Positions 35,645-45,337 are shown, counted from the first letter of the stretch. The stretch is DNA of 47,103 nt from Parendozoicomonas verongulae (GCF_009711465.1 NZ_SMME01000853.1:1726-48828), one strand, 5' to 3'. Numbers and translations: made by a program. Notes: generated by a model from the sequence alone, not told the origin.

Positions 35645-35650
35645 AATATA
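35645..35650 (-). promoter_or_regulatory. Possible -10 box for the antitoxin gene
   Basis: On the minus strand this reads TATATT, 30 bases before the ATG. The -35 region 17 bases upstream (TTTTTC) is poor. Confidence 0.25.
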
Positions 35651-35709
35651 GTTTGCCAGAAAACGGTGAAAAAGCTATGGATGATCAGAAGAGAGCTTTG
35701 AGAGAAGGC

Positions 35710-35737
35710 CTCTGAGCCCTCGGGGAAGGGCTCAGGG
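35710..35737. terminator. Hairpin terminator downstream of the MarR-like gene
   Basis: CTGAGCCCT (35712-35720) and AGGGCTCAG (35727-35735) are exact complements around a six-base loop, with two more possible pairs outside. It begins 18 bases after the stop of the minus-strand regulator. The following minus-strand sequence is only moderately T-rich. Confidence 0.6.
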
Positions 35738-35754
35738 CAATAGGCTGGAACTGG

Positions 35755-36084
35755 TTATTTCACAGACTTAATCTGTTGCTTCAACTTATCAACCAGCTTC
35801 TTGCCTTTCGGGCTGAGGCTAAGGCGGAAATAGCGGCCATCGTCCTCATGCTGTACTTTTTTCAGCAAGCCGAGACCTGGACGGTCGTGACGACCTTCGC
35901 CCAGACGCTTCACACTAACGGCGATATCGCTGGGAGTGCCGCAATCCAGTTTACCGTCATTCACCAGGTCAGTAATGGTTTCACCGGGGTTTTCAGCAAC
36001 AACCAGCAGAATCTGCCACTGAATGATTGTCAGAGGCTGAGCCTGCATAATACCGGTGAGCTTAATTAGTCCTTTGAGTGTCAT
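35755..36084 (-). CDS. MarR-like winged-helix transcriptional regulator
   Basis: A 109-residue protein. ATG 36084 is preferred because AGAGGG lies eight bases upstream; ATG 36120 would add 12 residues without a ribosome site. A winged-helix order is visible: a first helix (KGLIKLTGIMQAQPLTIIQWQILLVVAE), a recognition region (TITDLVNDGKLDCGTPSDIAVSVKRLG), then a wing (GLGLLKKVQHEDDGRYFRLSLSPKGKKLVDKL) whose DDGR...LSPKG pattern is typical of MarR. The target is unknown; the palindrome-containing intergenic region upstream is a candidate. Confidence 0.7.
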   Translation of the reverse strand: MTLKGLIKLTGIMQAQPLTIIQWQILLVVAENPGETITDLVNDGKLDCGTPSDIAVSVKRLGEGRHDRPGLGLLKKVQHEDDGRYFRLSLSPKGKKLVDKLKQQIKSVK

Positions 36085-36413
36085 TTTTAAACCCTCTTTG
36101 TATGTGTCTTCCCATGACATTTATTACGGGTATGAGTCAGCCAAAAACGACGTGGTGAGAACCTGTTGGCTATTACCTGTTCTTTTTACGTTCTTATTGT
36201 TCTTAATCACTATGGCGAAATAGCGATTCACAGCTCCGCCAATTCTCACCATGCTTAAATACTAGACAGAAGCTGACTCTATATGCAAACAACTTCATAA
36301 AAAAATCTGCTTTTGTCGTACGACTATTTACTGCTGAATTATAAATAAAACAAAAATAGCCAAAATCATCTAGCTTTATGGTGAAATTAAACGAGCAAAT
36401 AAAGGCGTCCAGG
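36085..36413. other. AT-rich divergent intergenic region
   Basis: This 329-base region separates the MarR-like gene and the cytochrome gene, read in opposite directions. It is AT-rich and includes a perfect ten-base palindrome GTCGTACGAC at 36315-36324 and a TATAAA at 36340-36345. I could not assign a promoter with correct spacing. No gene is supported within it. Confidence 0.45.
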
Positions 36414-37205
36414 ATGAGGTATCCAATAATAATACGGGTGTGGTGTTCTATTGTGTGTCTTCTATCTGGATTATTGCAGGCTGATCAGCTGGAGTTTCGC
36501 GGCACGGATTATAACAGGGTGGTTTCGCTGGAAGAGATGAAGCAGAAGCTGCAAATTCACCGAATCGCCCTTTATGACCCTTATTATAAAAAGCAGAAAA
36601 CCTATAAGGCTTTCAGGCTGGATGAAGCCTTAGCCCTCGGGTATCCATTTCCCCTGAATCAGGACACCCTGACATTCTATGCACAGGACGGTTACAACCC
36701 GACACTGTCATCAGGCCTGAACAGAAAGGGCGGCTGGCTGGCTATTGAGGATTTAAGCTGGGAAGGCGGTTGGGAGCCCAGGGGTGGCGCGAAGACTATG
36801 GGGCCGTTTTATCTGGTTTGGGCGGGTGACCATGAAAGAGCTGAGGTGGGGTATCCGTGGCCAGCACGGCTAGTTGCTATCGAACTGGGGAATTATCAGG
36901 ACAAATACGCCCATGCCGTGCCCAAGCAAGCTCCCAGAGATTCCAGCGTTTATAAAGGCTATGAGCTGTTCCGCCATCGCTGTATGGTGTGCCATGGGCT
37001 GAACCGCCACGGTGGAGATAAGGGGCCGGATTTATTGGCTCCCAGAGCGATTGTGTCGTACCGCTCCCAGGAGTTTTTGAAAGAGTTTATCAAACAGCCA
37101 TCAGCATTTCGTTACTCGAAAATGCCGGGTAACCCGGATTTGAGTGATGGTGAGATTCAGGCATTGTTGGATTATCTTGGCTATCTGGCTCAGGATTCGG
37201 AATGA
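36414..37205 (+). CDS. Exported c-type cytochrome with molybdopterin-oxidoreductase-like N-terminal domain
   Basis: A 263-residue protein from ATG 36414 (AAAGG eight bases upstream; the upstream in-frame ATG 36378 would put hydrophilic residues before the signal). Residues 1-24 are a signal peptide (MRYPIIIRVW, hydrophobic core, then LQADQ). Residues about 30-160 resemble a small oxidoreductase molybdopterin-binding-type domain (LTFYAQDGYNP, LSWEGGW, GPFYLVWAG, YPWPARLVAIEL). Residues about 175-260 are a class I cytochrome c with C190-x-x-C193-H194 and probable axial ligand M237 (SKMPG). It should act in the periplasm as an electron carrier; the partner is unknown. It is monocistronic as far as can be seen. 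Confidence 0.75.
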   Translation: MRYPIIIRVWCSIVCLLSGLLQADQLEFRGTDYNRVVSLEEMKQKLQIHRIALYDPYYKKQKTYKAFRLDEALALGYPFPLNQDTLTFYAQDGYNPTLSSGLNRKGGWLAIEDLSWEGGWEPRGGAKTMGPFYLVWAGDHERAEVGYPWPARLVAIELGNYQDKYAHAVPKQAPRDSSVYKGYELFRHRCMVCHGLNRHGGDKGPDLLAPRAIVSYRSQEFLKEFIKQPSAFRYSKMPGNPDLSDGEIQALLDYLGYLAQDSE

Positions 37206-37216
37206 TTCAAAATGCG

Positions 37217-37232
37217 CATAATGTATATTATG
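37217..37232. repeat. Small palindrome between the cytochrome gene and xthA
   Basis: CATAAT (37217-37222) and ATTATG (37227-37232) flank a GTAT loop, directly after the cytochrome stop and followed by an A-run. It could be an operator or weak terminator; the AT-rich stem is unstable. Confidence 0.25.
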
Positions 37233-37336
37233 TTAAAAAAGCAATGATCGGCTGAGGGGCTCCTGATTCTTCTTGCCTATAGCGTCATTGTCCTGTTCAA
37301 TCCCCAAACAAAGGTGGTGCCAGGAATATAATTGTT

Positions 37337-38143
37337 ATGAAAATCATCTCATTCAATGCCAACAGTATTCGCATGCGAATACATCAACTGGAAGCATTGA
37401 TTCAAACCTATCAGCCCGATGTAATCGGCATTCAGGAAACCAAAGTCTCCGATCCTGACTTCCCTGTTCAGGAGATTGAAGCACTGGGCTATCATGCCAC
37501 TTTTCATGGTCAGAAAACCCATTATGGTGTCGCTACACTGACCAGGGAAAAGCCTGTGGCTGTACAGAAAGGGTTTGAAGATGAGCCGGAAGATGCTCAG
37601 CGTCGCATGGTGATGGTTGATCTGCCCTATAAAGGAAGCACTATCAAAATTATCAACGGCTACTTTCCTCAGGGGGAAAACCGTGATCATCCTGAGAAGT
37701 TTCCTAACAAAACACGATTCTATGAGAACTTGCAGTCGTTTCTGGAAAACAGCTGTAAGCCCGATCAGCCTATTGTTGTACTGGGGGATTTCAATATTTC
37801 ACCAGAAGATACCGATATAGGCATAGGCCCGGACAATGCCAAGCGCTGGTTGAAAACCGGCAAATGCAGCTTCCTCCCCGAAGAACGAGAGTGGTATCAA
37901 AAACTATTGAACTGGGGACTGACCGACACCTATCGCCATCTTTACCCAACGGCAGCGGAGCATTTCAGCTGGTTTGACTATCGCTCACGAGGCTTTGAGC
38001 GTGACCCCAAACGTGGTTTGCGTATTGATCATATTCTGGTGACGGCGACCTTACTGATGAACTGCACGGGTGCCGGTGTGGATTACGATGTGCGAGGAAT
38101 GGATAAACCATCAGATCACGCTCCTGTCTGGGCACAGCTATAA
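37337..38143 (+). CDS. xthA: Exodeoxyribonuclease III
   Basis: A 268-residue member of the ExoIII/APE1 endonuclease-exonuclease-phosphatase fold, the main AP endonuclease of base-excision repair. Active-site residues are intact: E34 (GIQETKV), D151 and N153 (LGDFNISPED), and H261 (SDHAPV). The length equals E. coli XthA (268). It is followed by a strong terminator, so it is independent of the liu operon. Confidence 0.96.
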   Translation: MKIISFNANSIRMRIHQLEALIQTYQPDVIGIQETKVSDPDFPVQEIEALGYHATFHGQKTHYGVATLTREKPVAVQKGFEDEPEDAQRRMVMVDLPYKGSTIKIINGYFPQGENRDHPEKFPNKTRFYENLQSFLENSCKPDQPIVVLGDFNISPEDTDIGIGPDNAKRWLKTGKCSFLPEEREWYQKLLNWGLTDTYRHLYPTAAEHFSWFDYRSRGFERDPKRGLRIDHILVTATLLMNCTGAGVDYDVRGMDKPSDHAPVWAQL

Positions 38144-38185
38144 ACGACACTTTTGCAAGAAACACAGATTGATAGCTTTTTCAGC

Positions 38186-38218
38186 AAGCCTGGGACTAGA
38201 TTTCAGGCTTATTTTTTT
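38186..38218 (+). terminator. Rho-independent terminator of xthA
   Basis: AAGCCTG (38186-38192) pairs with CAGGCTT (38204-38210) across an 11-base loop and is followed by ATTTTTTT. It lies 42 bases after the xthA stop. Confidence 0.75.
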
Positions 38219-38219
38219 A

Positions 38220-38252
38220 TTTACAGGCTTACGTTTACGTAAAGGTTATTAG
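38220..38252 (+). promoter_or_regulatory. MerR-type promoter with LiuR operator for the liu operon
   Basis: A -35-like TTTACA (38220-38225) and a -10-like TTATTAG (38246-38252) are 20-21 bases apart, longer than the standard 17. Between them lies CTTACGTTTACGTAAAG (38228-38244), an imperfect palindrome with core TTTACGTAAA. An over-long spacer holding a dyad is the hallmark of MerR-activated promoters, and the first gene downstream is a MerR regulator. Confidence 0.6.
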
Positions 38253-38305
38253 TGCATACAATGACGCTATAAAAATAATAATGGCTTTTGACAGGGTTCC
38301 TTTTT

Positions 38306-38713
38306 ATGAGTGCAGAGACTCTCAGCGCATCTGGAAAAACCTATTCCATCTCGGATCTGGCCCGTGAGTTTGATGTCACGCCACGCACCATTCGTTTCTA
38401 TGAAGAGCAGGGGCTGCTCTCCCCTGCCCGCCGTGGTCAAGTACGCATTTATGCGCCGGGCGACAGGGTTCGTCTAAAGCTGATTCTGCGGGGTAAACGT
38501 CTTGGTTTTACTTTGGATGAGTCGAAGGCACTTTTTGACCTATATGACCCTGATAGCGGTAACCGTCGTCAGCTGAACACCATGCTGGCAACGATCGAAT
38601 CCCATCGTGCTAACCTCGCCCAGCAGCTTCATGATATTCAAGTAATGGTGCATGAGTTGGATGATGCGGAATCTCGCTGCAGGCAGGCACTTAAAGACAT
38701 CCAAGAACAATAA
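38306..38713 (+). CDS. liuR: MerR-family regulator LiuR of leucine/isovalerate catabolism
   Basis: A 135-residue regulator. ATG 38306 (MSAETLSAS) has AGGG about nine bases upstream; the frame extends to TTG 38288. The N-terminal MerR winged helix is [26 protein letters not shown], then a second HTH ([18 protein letters not shown]) and a C-terminal dimerisation coiled coil (about 85-130). No metal-binding cysteines of the MerR/CueR type are present (one cysteine near the C-terminus). The position at the head of liuA-E identifies LiuR. A dyad in an extended spacer upstream is its likely site, implying autoregulation. Confidence 0.92.
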   Translation: MSAETLSASGKTYSISDLAREFDVTPRTIRFYEEQGLLSPARRGQVRIYAPGDRVRLKLILRGKRLGFTLDESKALFDLYDPDSGNRRQLNTMLATIESHRANLAQQLHDIQVMVHELDDAESRCRQALKDIQEQ

Positions 38714-38735
38714 AAACCACACAGAGGGTAAAACC

Positions 38736-39899
38736 GTGATCGCAATGACTGATCTGAATTTTGGCCTGGGTGAAACCATCGATATGTTCCGCGAGCAGGT
38801 ACGGCAGTTTGCTAAAGCCGAGATTGCCCCCCGGGCGGCGGAGATCGACAGAGACAACCGTTTCCCCATGGATCTCTGGAAGAAATTTGGTGATATGGGC
38901 CTGCTGGGTATGACTGTGCCGGAGCAGTACGGAGGTATTGGTCTTGGTTACCTGGCTCATACGGTGGTGATGGAAGAGATCAGTCGTGCATCAGCCTCTG
39001 TGGCTCTGAGCTACGGCGCCCATTCAAACCTTTGCGTCAATCAGATTCGTTTAAATGGTACAGAAGAACAAAAACAAAAGTACCTTCCTGATTTGGTCAG
39101 TGGTGACAAGGTCGGCGCACTGGCAATGAGTGAGCACAACGCTGGCTCTGATGTCGTAAGCATGGGCTTGCGGGCGGAAGACAGAGGCGATCACTTTGTT
39201 CTTAACGGCAGCAAGATGTGGATCACCAACGGTCCGGATGCGGACACGTATGTCATCTATGCCAAAACCGCACCGGAAAAGAAAGCCCACGGTATTACTG
39301 CCTTTATTGTGGAGCGGGATTTCACTGGTTTCTCTCGTTCACCCCACCTGGACAAGCTCGGCATGCGCGGTTCAAACACCTGCGAGCTGGTGTTTGAAAA
39401 CACGCCTGTGCCAAGGAAAAATATTCTGGGAACAGAGAATGCAGGCGTGAAAGTGCTTATGAGTGGTCTGGACTATGAGCGAGTGGTTCTGTCCGCTGGT
39501 CCCACCGGTATTATGCTGGCTTGTCTGGATGCGGTGTTGCCCTACATTCATGAGCGCAAACAGTTCAGTCAGCCCATCGGAGAGTTCCAATTGGTACAGG
39601 GTAAGGTGGCCGATATGTACAGCACAATGAATGCCTGTCGCTCTTATCTTTATACTGTCGCCAAAGCTTGTGATCGTGGAGAAACGACCCGCAAAGATGC
39701 TGCTGGAGTGATTTTATACTGTGCCGAAAAGGCAACCCAGATGGCGCTTGATGCCATTCAGTTGTTAGGCGGCAATGGTTACACAAACGAGTACCCAACC
39801 GGTCGTTTGCTCCGCGATGCCAAACTTTATGAGATTGGTGCGGGCACATCAGAGATTCGTCGTATGTTGATTGGTCGTGAGCTTTTTGCCGGAAAATAG
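38736..39899 (+). CDS. liuA: Isovaleryl-CoA dehydrogenase
   Basis: A 387-residue FAD acyl-CoA dehydrogenase converting isovaleryl-CoA to 3-methylcrotonyl-CoA. The catalytic base is E248 in [13 protein letters not shown], at the position used by isovaleryl-CoA dehydrogenases. Other marks are [14 protein letters not shown] (FAD binding), [13 protein letters not shown] and [18 protein letters not shown] 38736 is chosen because AGAGGG lies seven bases upstream; ATG 38745 is the alternative and is 16 bases from that site. The gene begins 22 bases after liuR. Confidence 0.95.
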   Translation: MIAMTDLNFGLGETIDMFREQVRQFAKAEIAPRAAEIDRDNRFPMDLWKKFGDMGLLGMTVPEQYGGIGLGYLAHTVVMEEISRASASVALSYGAHSNLCVNQIRLNGTEEQKQKYLPDLVSGDKVGALAMSEHNAGSDVVSMGLRAEDRGDHFVLNGSKMWITNGPDADTYVIYAKTAPEKKAHGITAFIVERDFTGFSRSPHLDKLGMRGSNTCELVFENTPVPRKNILGTENAGVKVLMSGLDYERVVLSAGPTGIMLACLDAVLPYIHERKQFSQPIGEFQLVQGKVADMYSTMNACRSYLYTVAKACDRGETTRKDAAGVILYCAEKATQMALDAIQLLGGNGYTNEYPTGRLLRDAKLYEIGAGTSEIRRMLIGRELFAGK

Positions 39900-39952
39900 T
39901 ATCTGAGCTGTTTCTATATAACGTATAAAAAGCAACAGGAATTCAAAAGACT

Positions 39953-41560
39953 ATGCCCGTTATCTCAAGTAAAATAGACATATCGTCGTCTGAATATGAA
40001 AGTAATCGTAATGATATGCTGGCGCAGATAGAGGCGATAGACCAGCTTTCTCTTACCATTCAGGACGGTGGCCCGAAAGCATCCCGTGATCGTCATGAGT
40101 CCCGGGGTAAGCTACTGGTGCGGGATCGCATAAACGCCCTGCTGGACCCAGGCTCACCGTTTCTTGAAGTGGGTCGTTTTGCAGCTCACGATGTGTATGG
40201 TGAAGACGTTCCTGCGGCGGGAGCGGTAGCCGGTATTGGGCAGGTATCTGGCAGACTCTGTATGATTGTTGCTAATGATGCCACGGTAAAGGGCGGTAGT
40301 TATTATCCCCTGACGGTAAAAAAACATCTCCGCGCCCAGACCATTGCAGCGGAAAACCATTTGCCCTGTATCTATCTTGTGGATTCTGGCGGAGCCAATT
40401 TGCCCAGACAGGACGATGTATTCCCGGACCGGGAACATTTTGGGCGAATTTTCTTTAATCAATCGAATATGTCCTCCCAGGGGATCGCCCAGATTGCTGT
40501 GGTTATGGGCTCTTGTACGGCAGGTGGCGCCTATGTGCCGGCTATGGCAGATGAGAGCATTATCGTGCGCAACCAGGGTACGATTTTTCTGGCAGGGCCT
40601 CCGCTGGTTAAAGCCGCTACGGGCGAGGACGTGACAGCGGAAGAACTGGGTGGAGCTGAAGTTCATGGCAAGGTATCCGGTGTCGTGGACTATATTGCCG
40701 AAAATGATCATCATGCTTTGCAGCTGGCCCGGCAGTCTGTGGTTCGACTGAATACAGCCCCTCCCCCTCTTCCCGATAAAATCGAAGCCCAACCTCCCAA
40801 ATTGAACCCGGATGAACTGTGCGGTGTTATCCCTGCCAGCCTGAAAACCCCCTATGATGTACGGGAAGTGATTGGACGTATTGTGGACGCCTCAGAGTTT
40901 GACGAGTTCAAGGCAAACTTTGGCACAACTCTGGTCACCGGTTTTGCACGCATCCATGGTTACCCCGCAGGCATTGTGGCCAATAACGGTATTCTGTTTT
41001 CTGAGTCTGCTCAAAAAGGCGCGCACTTTGTAGAGCTGTGTTGCCAGCGCAAAATTCCTCTAGTGTTCCTCCAGAATATCACTGGCTTTATGGTGGGTGC
41101 TCGTTATGAAGCAGGCGGCATTGCCAAGCATGGTGCCAAGCTGGTTAACGCCGTCTCCTGTGCCAGGGTTCCAAAGCTGACGGTGATCATCGGTGGTAGT
41201 TTTGGAGCGGGCAACTATGGCATGTGTGGTCGAGCCTATGATCCGCGCTTTCTGTGGAGCTGGCCAAACGCTCGTATTTCTGTCATGGGTGGTGAACAGG
41301 CCGCTGGGGTGCTGAGTATGGTGAAAAGTGCATCGGCTAAAAAGAAAGGTCAGCCCTGGACGGAGGATCAGGATCAAGCCTGCAAACAGGATGTCATCGA
41401 CGACTATGACCGGAAAGGTCACCCTCTTTACGCCAGCGCGCGCCTCTGGGACGACGGTATTATAGATCCCAGAGATACCCGGGACGTGCTGGGTTTGAGT
41501 TTGGCCGCTGCCTTGAATGCACCGGTTGAAGAGACCCGTTTTGGCGTGTTCCGCATGTGA
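39953..41560 (+). CDS. liuB: 3-methylcrotonyl-CoA carboxylase beta (carboxyltransferase) subunit
   Basis: A 535-residue biotin-dependent carboxyltransferase. With LiuD it carboxylates 3-methylcrotonyl-CoA to 3-methylglutaconyl-CoA. Crotonase-like N and C halves are visible: [19 protein letters not shown] with [11 protein letters not shown], and [31 protein letters not shown] (read as two adjacent patches). AAGCAACAGGA precedes the ATG. The position between liuA and liuC distinguishes it from the propionyl-CoA and geranyl-CoA carboxylases. Confidence 0.95.
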   Translation: MPVISSKIDISSSEYESNRNDMLAQIEAIDQLSLTIQDGGPKASRDRHESRGKLLVRDRINALLDPGSPFLEVGRFAAHDVYGEDVPAAGAVAGIGQVSGRLCMIVANDATVKGGSYYPLTVKKHLRAQTIAAENHLPCIYLVDSGGANLPRQDDVFPDREHFGRIFFNQSNMSSQGIAQIAVVMGSCTAGGAYVPAMADESIIVRNQGTIFLAGPPLVKAATGEDVTAEELGGAEVHGKVSGVVDYIAENDHHALQLARQSVVRLNTAPPPLPDKIEAQPPKLNPDELCGVIPASLKTPYDVREVIGRIVDASEFDEFKANFGTTLVTGFARIHGYPAGIVANNGILFSESAQKGAHFVELCCQRKIPLVFLQNITGFMVGARYEAGGIAKHGAKLVNAVSCARVPKLTVIIGGSFGAGNYGMCGRAYDPRFLWSWPNARISVMGGEQAAGVLSMVKSASAKKKGQPWTEDQDQACKQDVIDDYDRKGHPLYASARLWDDGIIDPRDTRDVLGLSLAAALNAPVEETRFGVFRM

Positions 41561-41571
41561 GGTAAATGATT

Positions 41572-42387
41572 ATGACGAATGACACCCATACCTCACCAGT
41601 ACAAACGACTGTCAGTGAAGGGATTGCCCGACTGGTGCTGAATCGCCCCCAAAAGCGTAATGCCTTTGATGATGCCATGATTGCCACCATCACATCTGCT
41701 TTGCAGGGCTGGCATGACGACGACACTATCCAGGCACTGGTTATTTCAGCACAAGGCGACACCTTTTGTGCAGGGGCTGACCTTGGCTGGATGAAGCGCA
41801 CAGCCAAACTGGACTATGAGGCCAATCTGGCTGACGCCCAGGGATTGGCTCAGATGATGAAGTTGCTGGATAGCTTCCCTGCTCCCGTTATTACGTTGGT
41901 ACAGGGCTCTGCCTTTGGTGGTGCTCTTGGCATTATCTGTACCAGCGATATTGTGCTGGCAAGCACTGATGCTCGCTTCTGTCTGAGTGAAGTCAAACTT
42001 GGCATTATCCCAGCCGTTATAAGCCCTTATGTGGTGCGAGCGATGGGGGAACGCAATGCACGACGTTATATGCTGACGGCGGAGTTGATCTCAGCTGAGT
42101 CGGCTCTCTCCATGAATATCATTCATCACCTGTTCGATGAGCAGGCTGATGCTGCCAGTGCCGTTGAAAAGCTTGTTGCCACCATTCGCAACAATGGCCC
42201 TGAAGCAACACGTGCCTGTAAACAGCTTATTGCTGATATATCCGGACGAGAGATTGATGATGAACTTCTGCAGCTAACCAGCAACGCTATTGCTGAGATT
42301 CGCAATACACCAGAGGGGCAGGAAGGTCTCGGAGCCTTTCTGGAAAAGCGCACACCAAGCTGGCAAAAGCAGGCAGGAGAAGAATAG
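41572..42387 (+). CDS. liuC: Methylglutaconyl-CoA hydratase
   Basis: A 271-residue enoyl-CoA hydratase/isomerase family enzyme hydrating 3-methylglutaconyl-CoA to HMG-CoA. Oxyanion-hole segments are GDTFCAGADLGWM and GSAFGGALGIICTSDI, and the C-terminal helices are intact. ATG 41572 is preferred because GAGG lies nine bases upstream; ATG 41566 is only three bases from it. The stop is immediately followed by the liuD ATG. Confidence 0.93.
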   Translation: MTNDTHTSPVQTTVSEGIARLVLNRPQKRNAFDDAMIATITSALQGWHDDDTIQALVISAQGDTFCAGADLGWMKRTAKLDYEANLADAQGLAQMMKLLDSFPAPVITLVQGSAFGGALGIICTSDIVLASTDARFCLSEVKLGIIPAVISPYVVRAMGERNARRYMLTAELISAESALSMNIIHHLFDEQADAASAVEKLVATIRNNGPEATRACKQLIADISGREIDDELLQLTSNAIAEIRNTPEGQEGLGAFLEKRTPSWQKQAGEE

Positions 42388-44364
42388 ATGATGACAACAC
42401 TAACAATAAAAAAGCTGCTGATTGCTAACCGTGGCGAAATTGCCTGCCGAGTTATTAAAACAGCCAAGGCGCTAGGTATAGAAACAGCTGTTGTTTGCTC
42501 GGAACCTGATGCAAACAGTCTGGCGGTTGAAATGGCTGATGCCTGCTTTGTGATTGGTTCAGCACAAGCCAGTGCCAGTTATCTGGATCAACAAAAAATT
42601 GTTGATACGGCTAAACACTGGGGTGCGGATGCTGTTCATCCAGGCTACGGTTTTCTTTCTGAAAACGCTGAGTTCTCTAACCTGCTGGCTCAGAACGATA
42701 TTGTGTTTGTCGGCCCCCCTGACAGCGCTATGGAAAGCATGGCGTCCAAAAGTGAAGCTAAACGTTTGATGGAGCAAGCTGGTGTTCCATTGCTTCCCGG
42801 TTACCATGGGCTGGAACAGGATGATGAAACCCTCAGACAGGCCGCTGCCGATGTTGGTTATCCAGTGATGCTGAAAGCCGCCGCCGGTGGTGGTGGCAAG
42901 GGTATGCGTATTGCTTATTCCCCTGATGATTTTCCGGTCACACTCGATGGAGCCCGCCGTGAGGCAGAGAAAGCCTTTGGTGATACCACTATGCTGGTCG
43001 AGAAATACCTGGCTGCTCCACGGCATATTGAAGTTCAGATTTTCTTTGATCAGGCAGGACAAGGAGTTTATCTGTTTGATCGGGACTGTTCCATTCAGCG
43101 ACGTCACCAAAAAGTAGTGGAAGAAGCACCGGCTCCAGGGCTGTCGGATGAGCTTCGTAAAACCATGGGGGAGACGGCCGTAGCTGCAGGGCGTTCCATC
43201 GGTTATGTAGGGGCAGGAACGGTTGAGTTTTTGTTGGATACCGATGGCGAATTTTACTTCATGGAAATGAATACCCGCCTGCAGGTAGAGCACCCGGTTA
43301 CCGAGATGATCACGGGTCTGGACCTGGTGGAGTGGCAGCTTCGTGTTGCACAGGGTCACCCCCTGCCCTTATCCCAGCATGAGCTTAAGGTGTCCGGTCA
43401 CTCCCTTGAGGTGCGTCTGTATGCGGAAGAACCTGAGCGTGATTTTTTGCCAGCAACAGGCACAATCCAAACTCTGAGCTGGCCTCCCGTTCAGCCCTGG
43501 CTGCGTGTAGAAACAGGCGTACGTGCTGGCGATGAAATCACCACATGGTATGACCCCATGATTGCCAAGCTGGTCACCTGGGGCCATGACCGTGAACAGG
43601 CGACAGAGCGCCTGGTTCAGGCTCTCGATCAGACTCATTTAACCGGTTTAACCAGTAATCGGGATTTTCTGCTGCGCACTCTTCGCCAGCCTGCCTTCAG
43701 TGAGATACCGGATACCGGATTTATTTCCCATAATCAGGAGCAACTTTTTGGTGTTGAACCACAAGAGCGCTTGATGGCCATGGCAGCGGCCACATTACTG
43801 GCTCACTCCACAGCTGCTGATAACTCTCCGTGGCATGCTGGTAGTGGCTGGCGGTTAATGGGGCAAAAACAGTGGTATAGCTGCTGGCAGTGTGAAGGTG
43901 AACATTACAGTGTAAATATTTCGTTTGATGCTCGACGGGGCTGGGCGTTAAAAGTGAATGGTCAGATCACGGCTTTCGATAACATATTTATTGAGAATAA
44001 TGCCGTAGATATAACGTTTGCTGGAAAGCAAAACCACATTGCCGTTTATGCAAACGCTGATGGTGGTGTGACTGCCATATCCCCTGCCCTGACATTACCT
44101 CTCTCTCAGCCGGATTATGCTGTGGCAGAAGCAGATGAAAACGATCTGACTGCCCCTATGAACGGTCGTATTGTAGCGGTCATGGTCAGAGATGGTCAGG
44201 CAGTGGAAGAGGGTGAGCCTCTGGTGGTACTGGAAGCCATGAAAATGGAGCAAACCATTCGTGCCCCCCATAGCGGCATTATCGATCAGATTCTCCATCA
44301 GGCCGGAAGCCTTGTGGAAGAAGGTGCGCCGCTTCTGAGTTTCTGTGAGGAATCTGAATCATGA
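42388..44364 (+). CDS. liuD: 3-methylcrotonyl-CoA carboxylase alpha (biotin) subunit
   Basis: A 658-residue three-part protein. The biotin carboxylase with ATP-grasp (about 1-450) has KKLLIANRGEIACRV, KAAAGGGGKGMRIA and EMNTRLQVEHPVTEM. A linker region follows, then a biotinyl domain (about 585-655) with EAMKMEQ, where K619 carries biotin. It supplies carboxybiotin to LiuB. AGGAGA precedes the start, and ATG 42391 is an equally placed alternative. Confidence 0.95.
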   Translation: MMTTLTIKKLLIANRGEIACRVIKTAKALGIETAVVCSEPDANSLAVEMADACFVIGSAQASASYLDQQKIVDTAKHWGADAVHPGYGFLSENAEFSNLLAQNDIVFVGPPDSAMESMASKSEAKRLMEQAGVPLLPGYHGLEQDDETLRQAAADVGYPVMLKAAAGGGGKGMRIAYSPDDFPVTLDGARREAEKAFGDTTMLVEKYLAAPRHIEVQIFFDQAGQGVYLFDRDCSIQRRHQKVVEEAPAPGLSDELRKTMGETAVAAGRSIGYVGAGTVEFLLDTDGEFYFMEMNTRLQVEHPVTEMITGLDLVEWQLRVAQGHPLPLSQHELKVSGHSLEVRLYAEEPERDFLPATGTIQTLSWPPVQPWLRVETGVRAGDEITTWYDPMIAKLVTWGHDREQATERLVQALDQTHLTGLTSNRDFLLRTLRQPAFSEIPDTGFISHNQEQLFGVEPQERLMAMAAATLLAHSTAADNSPWHAGSGWRLMGQKQWYSCWQCEGEHYSVNISFDARRGWALKVNGQITAFDNIFIENNAVDITFAGKQNHIAVYANADGGVTAISPALTLPLSQPDYAVAEADENDLTAPMNGRIVAVMVRDGQAVEEGEPLVVLEAMKMEQTIRAPHSGIIDQILHQAGSLVEEGAPLLSFCEESES

Positions 44365-45272
44365 GCTTGCCAGGAGCAGTGACGCTTGTTGAAGTGGGCC
44401 CAAGGGATGGGCTGCAGGGCCAGAAAACAGTATTGTCTGTTGAACAGCGGGTTGCTTTGATTTCCAGCCTTGCTGCCAGCGGTTTAAGCCGTATTGAGGC
44501 GGGCAGTTTTGTGAACCCCGAACGTATCCCGGCTATGCGGGATACGGATCAGGTACTGGCTCGGCTTCCGGCAACAGCAAGTGTTCGTTATTGCGCCCTG
44601 ACCCCAAACATGAAGGGCCTTGATGCAGCTTTAGAGGCAGGTGTAAAAGAAGTTGCAGTGTTTACGGGTGCTTCAGAAACCTTTACCCAGAAAAATATTC
44701 AATGCTCTATTGCTCAAAGCCTTGAGCGGTTTCAGCCCCTTATCGAAAAAGCCTCTCAGGCCGGTGTATTGGTACGAGGATACCTATCCTGCACCATGGG
44801 TTGCCCCTATGAGGGGAAGGTTGCTCTTGATCAGGTAGCCAGTCTTGCCTGGGAGTTACACCAGATGGGTTGTTATGAAATTTCCCTTGGTGACACTATC
44901 GGTGTAGGTAACCCTGTTCGGGTACGCCAGTTGATTGAAAAAATAACACGGCAGTTATCGGTTGAAGTGCTGGCAGCCCATTTTCACGACACCTATGGGC
45001 TGGCCATGGCCAATCTGTATGCAGCTATGGAGTCTGGTATTACCATTATCGACAGTGCTGTGGCTGGTTTAGGGGGCTGTCCTTATGCTAAGGGCGCTTC
45101 TGGCAATGTTGCGACAGAAGACGTTTTGTTTATGTTGAATGGCCTGGGCATTGAAACAGGTGTGAATATGGACAGACTGCTGGATGTGAATACTCTTGTT
45201 TGCAGTCAGGGTGATTTTCCGAATTTTTCTCGTACAGCAAAAGCTTTGTTAACGGCACGGGAAAGGTTTTGA
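44361..45272 (+). CDS. liuE: Hydroxymethylglutaryl-CoA lyase
   Basis: A 303-residue TIM-barrel lyase splitting HMG-CoA to acetyl-CoA and acetoacetate, the end of leucine degradation. Visible marks are VEVGPRDGLQGQ at the N-terminus, the metal-binding AAHFHDTYG, and GLGGCPYAKGASGN with C240, the signature cysteine loop. The ATGA start overlaps the liuD stop by four bases. Confidence 0.96.
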   Translation: MSLPGAVTLVEVGPRDGLQGQKTVLSVEQRVALISSLAASGLSRIEAGSFVNPERIPAMRDTDQVLARLPATASVRYCALTPNMKGLDAALEAGVKEVAVFTGASETFTQKNIQCSIAQSLERFQPLIEKASQAGVLVRGYLSCTMGCPYEGKVALDQVASLAWELHQMGCYEISLGDTIGVGNPVRVRQLIEKITRQLSVEVLAAHFHDTYGLAMANLYAAMESGITIIDSAVAGLGGCPYAKGASGNVATEDVLFMLNGLGIETGVNMDRLLDVNTLVCSQGDFPNFSRTAKALLTARERF

Positions 45273-45337
45273 GGTGAATGTCAGTAATATCAACTAACTC
45301 ACTGATTTATAAATAGAATAAGATGAAAGAGTCGCTT

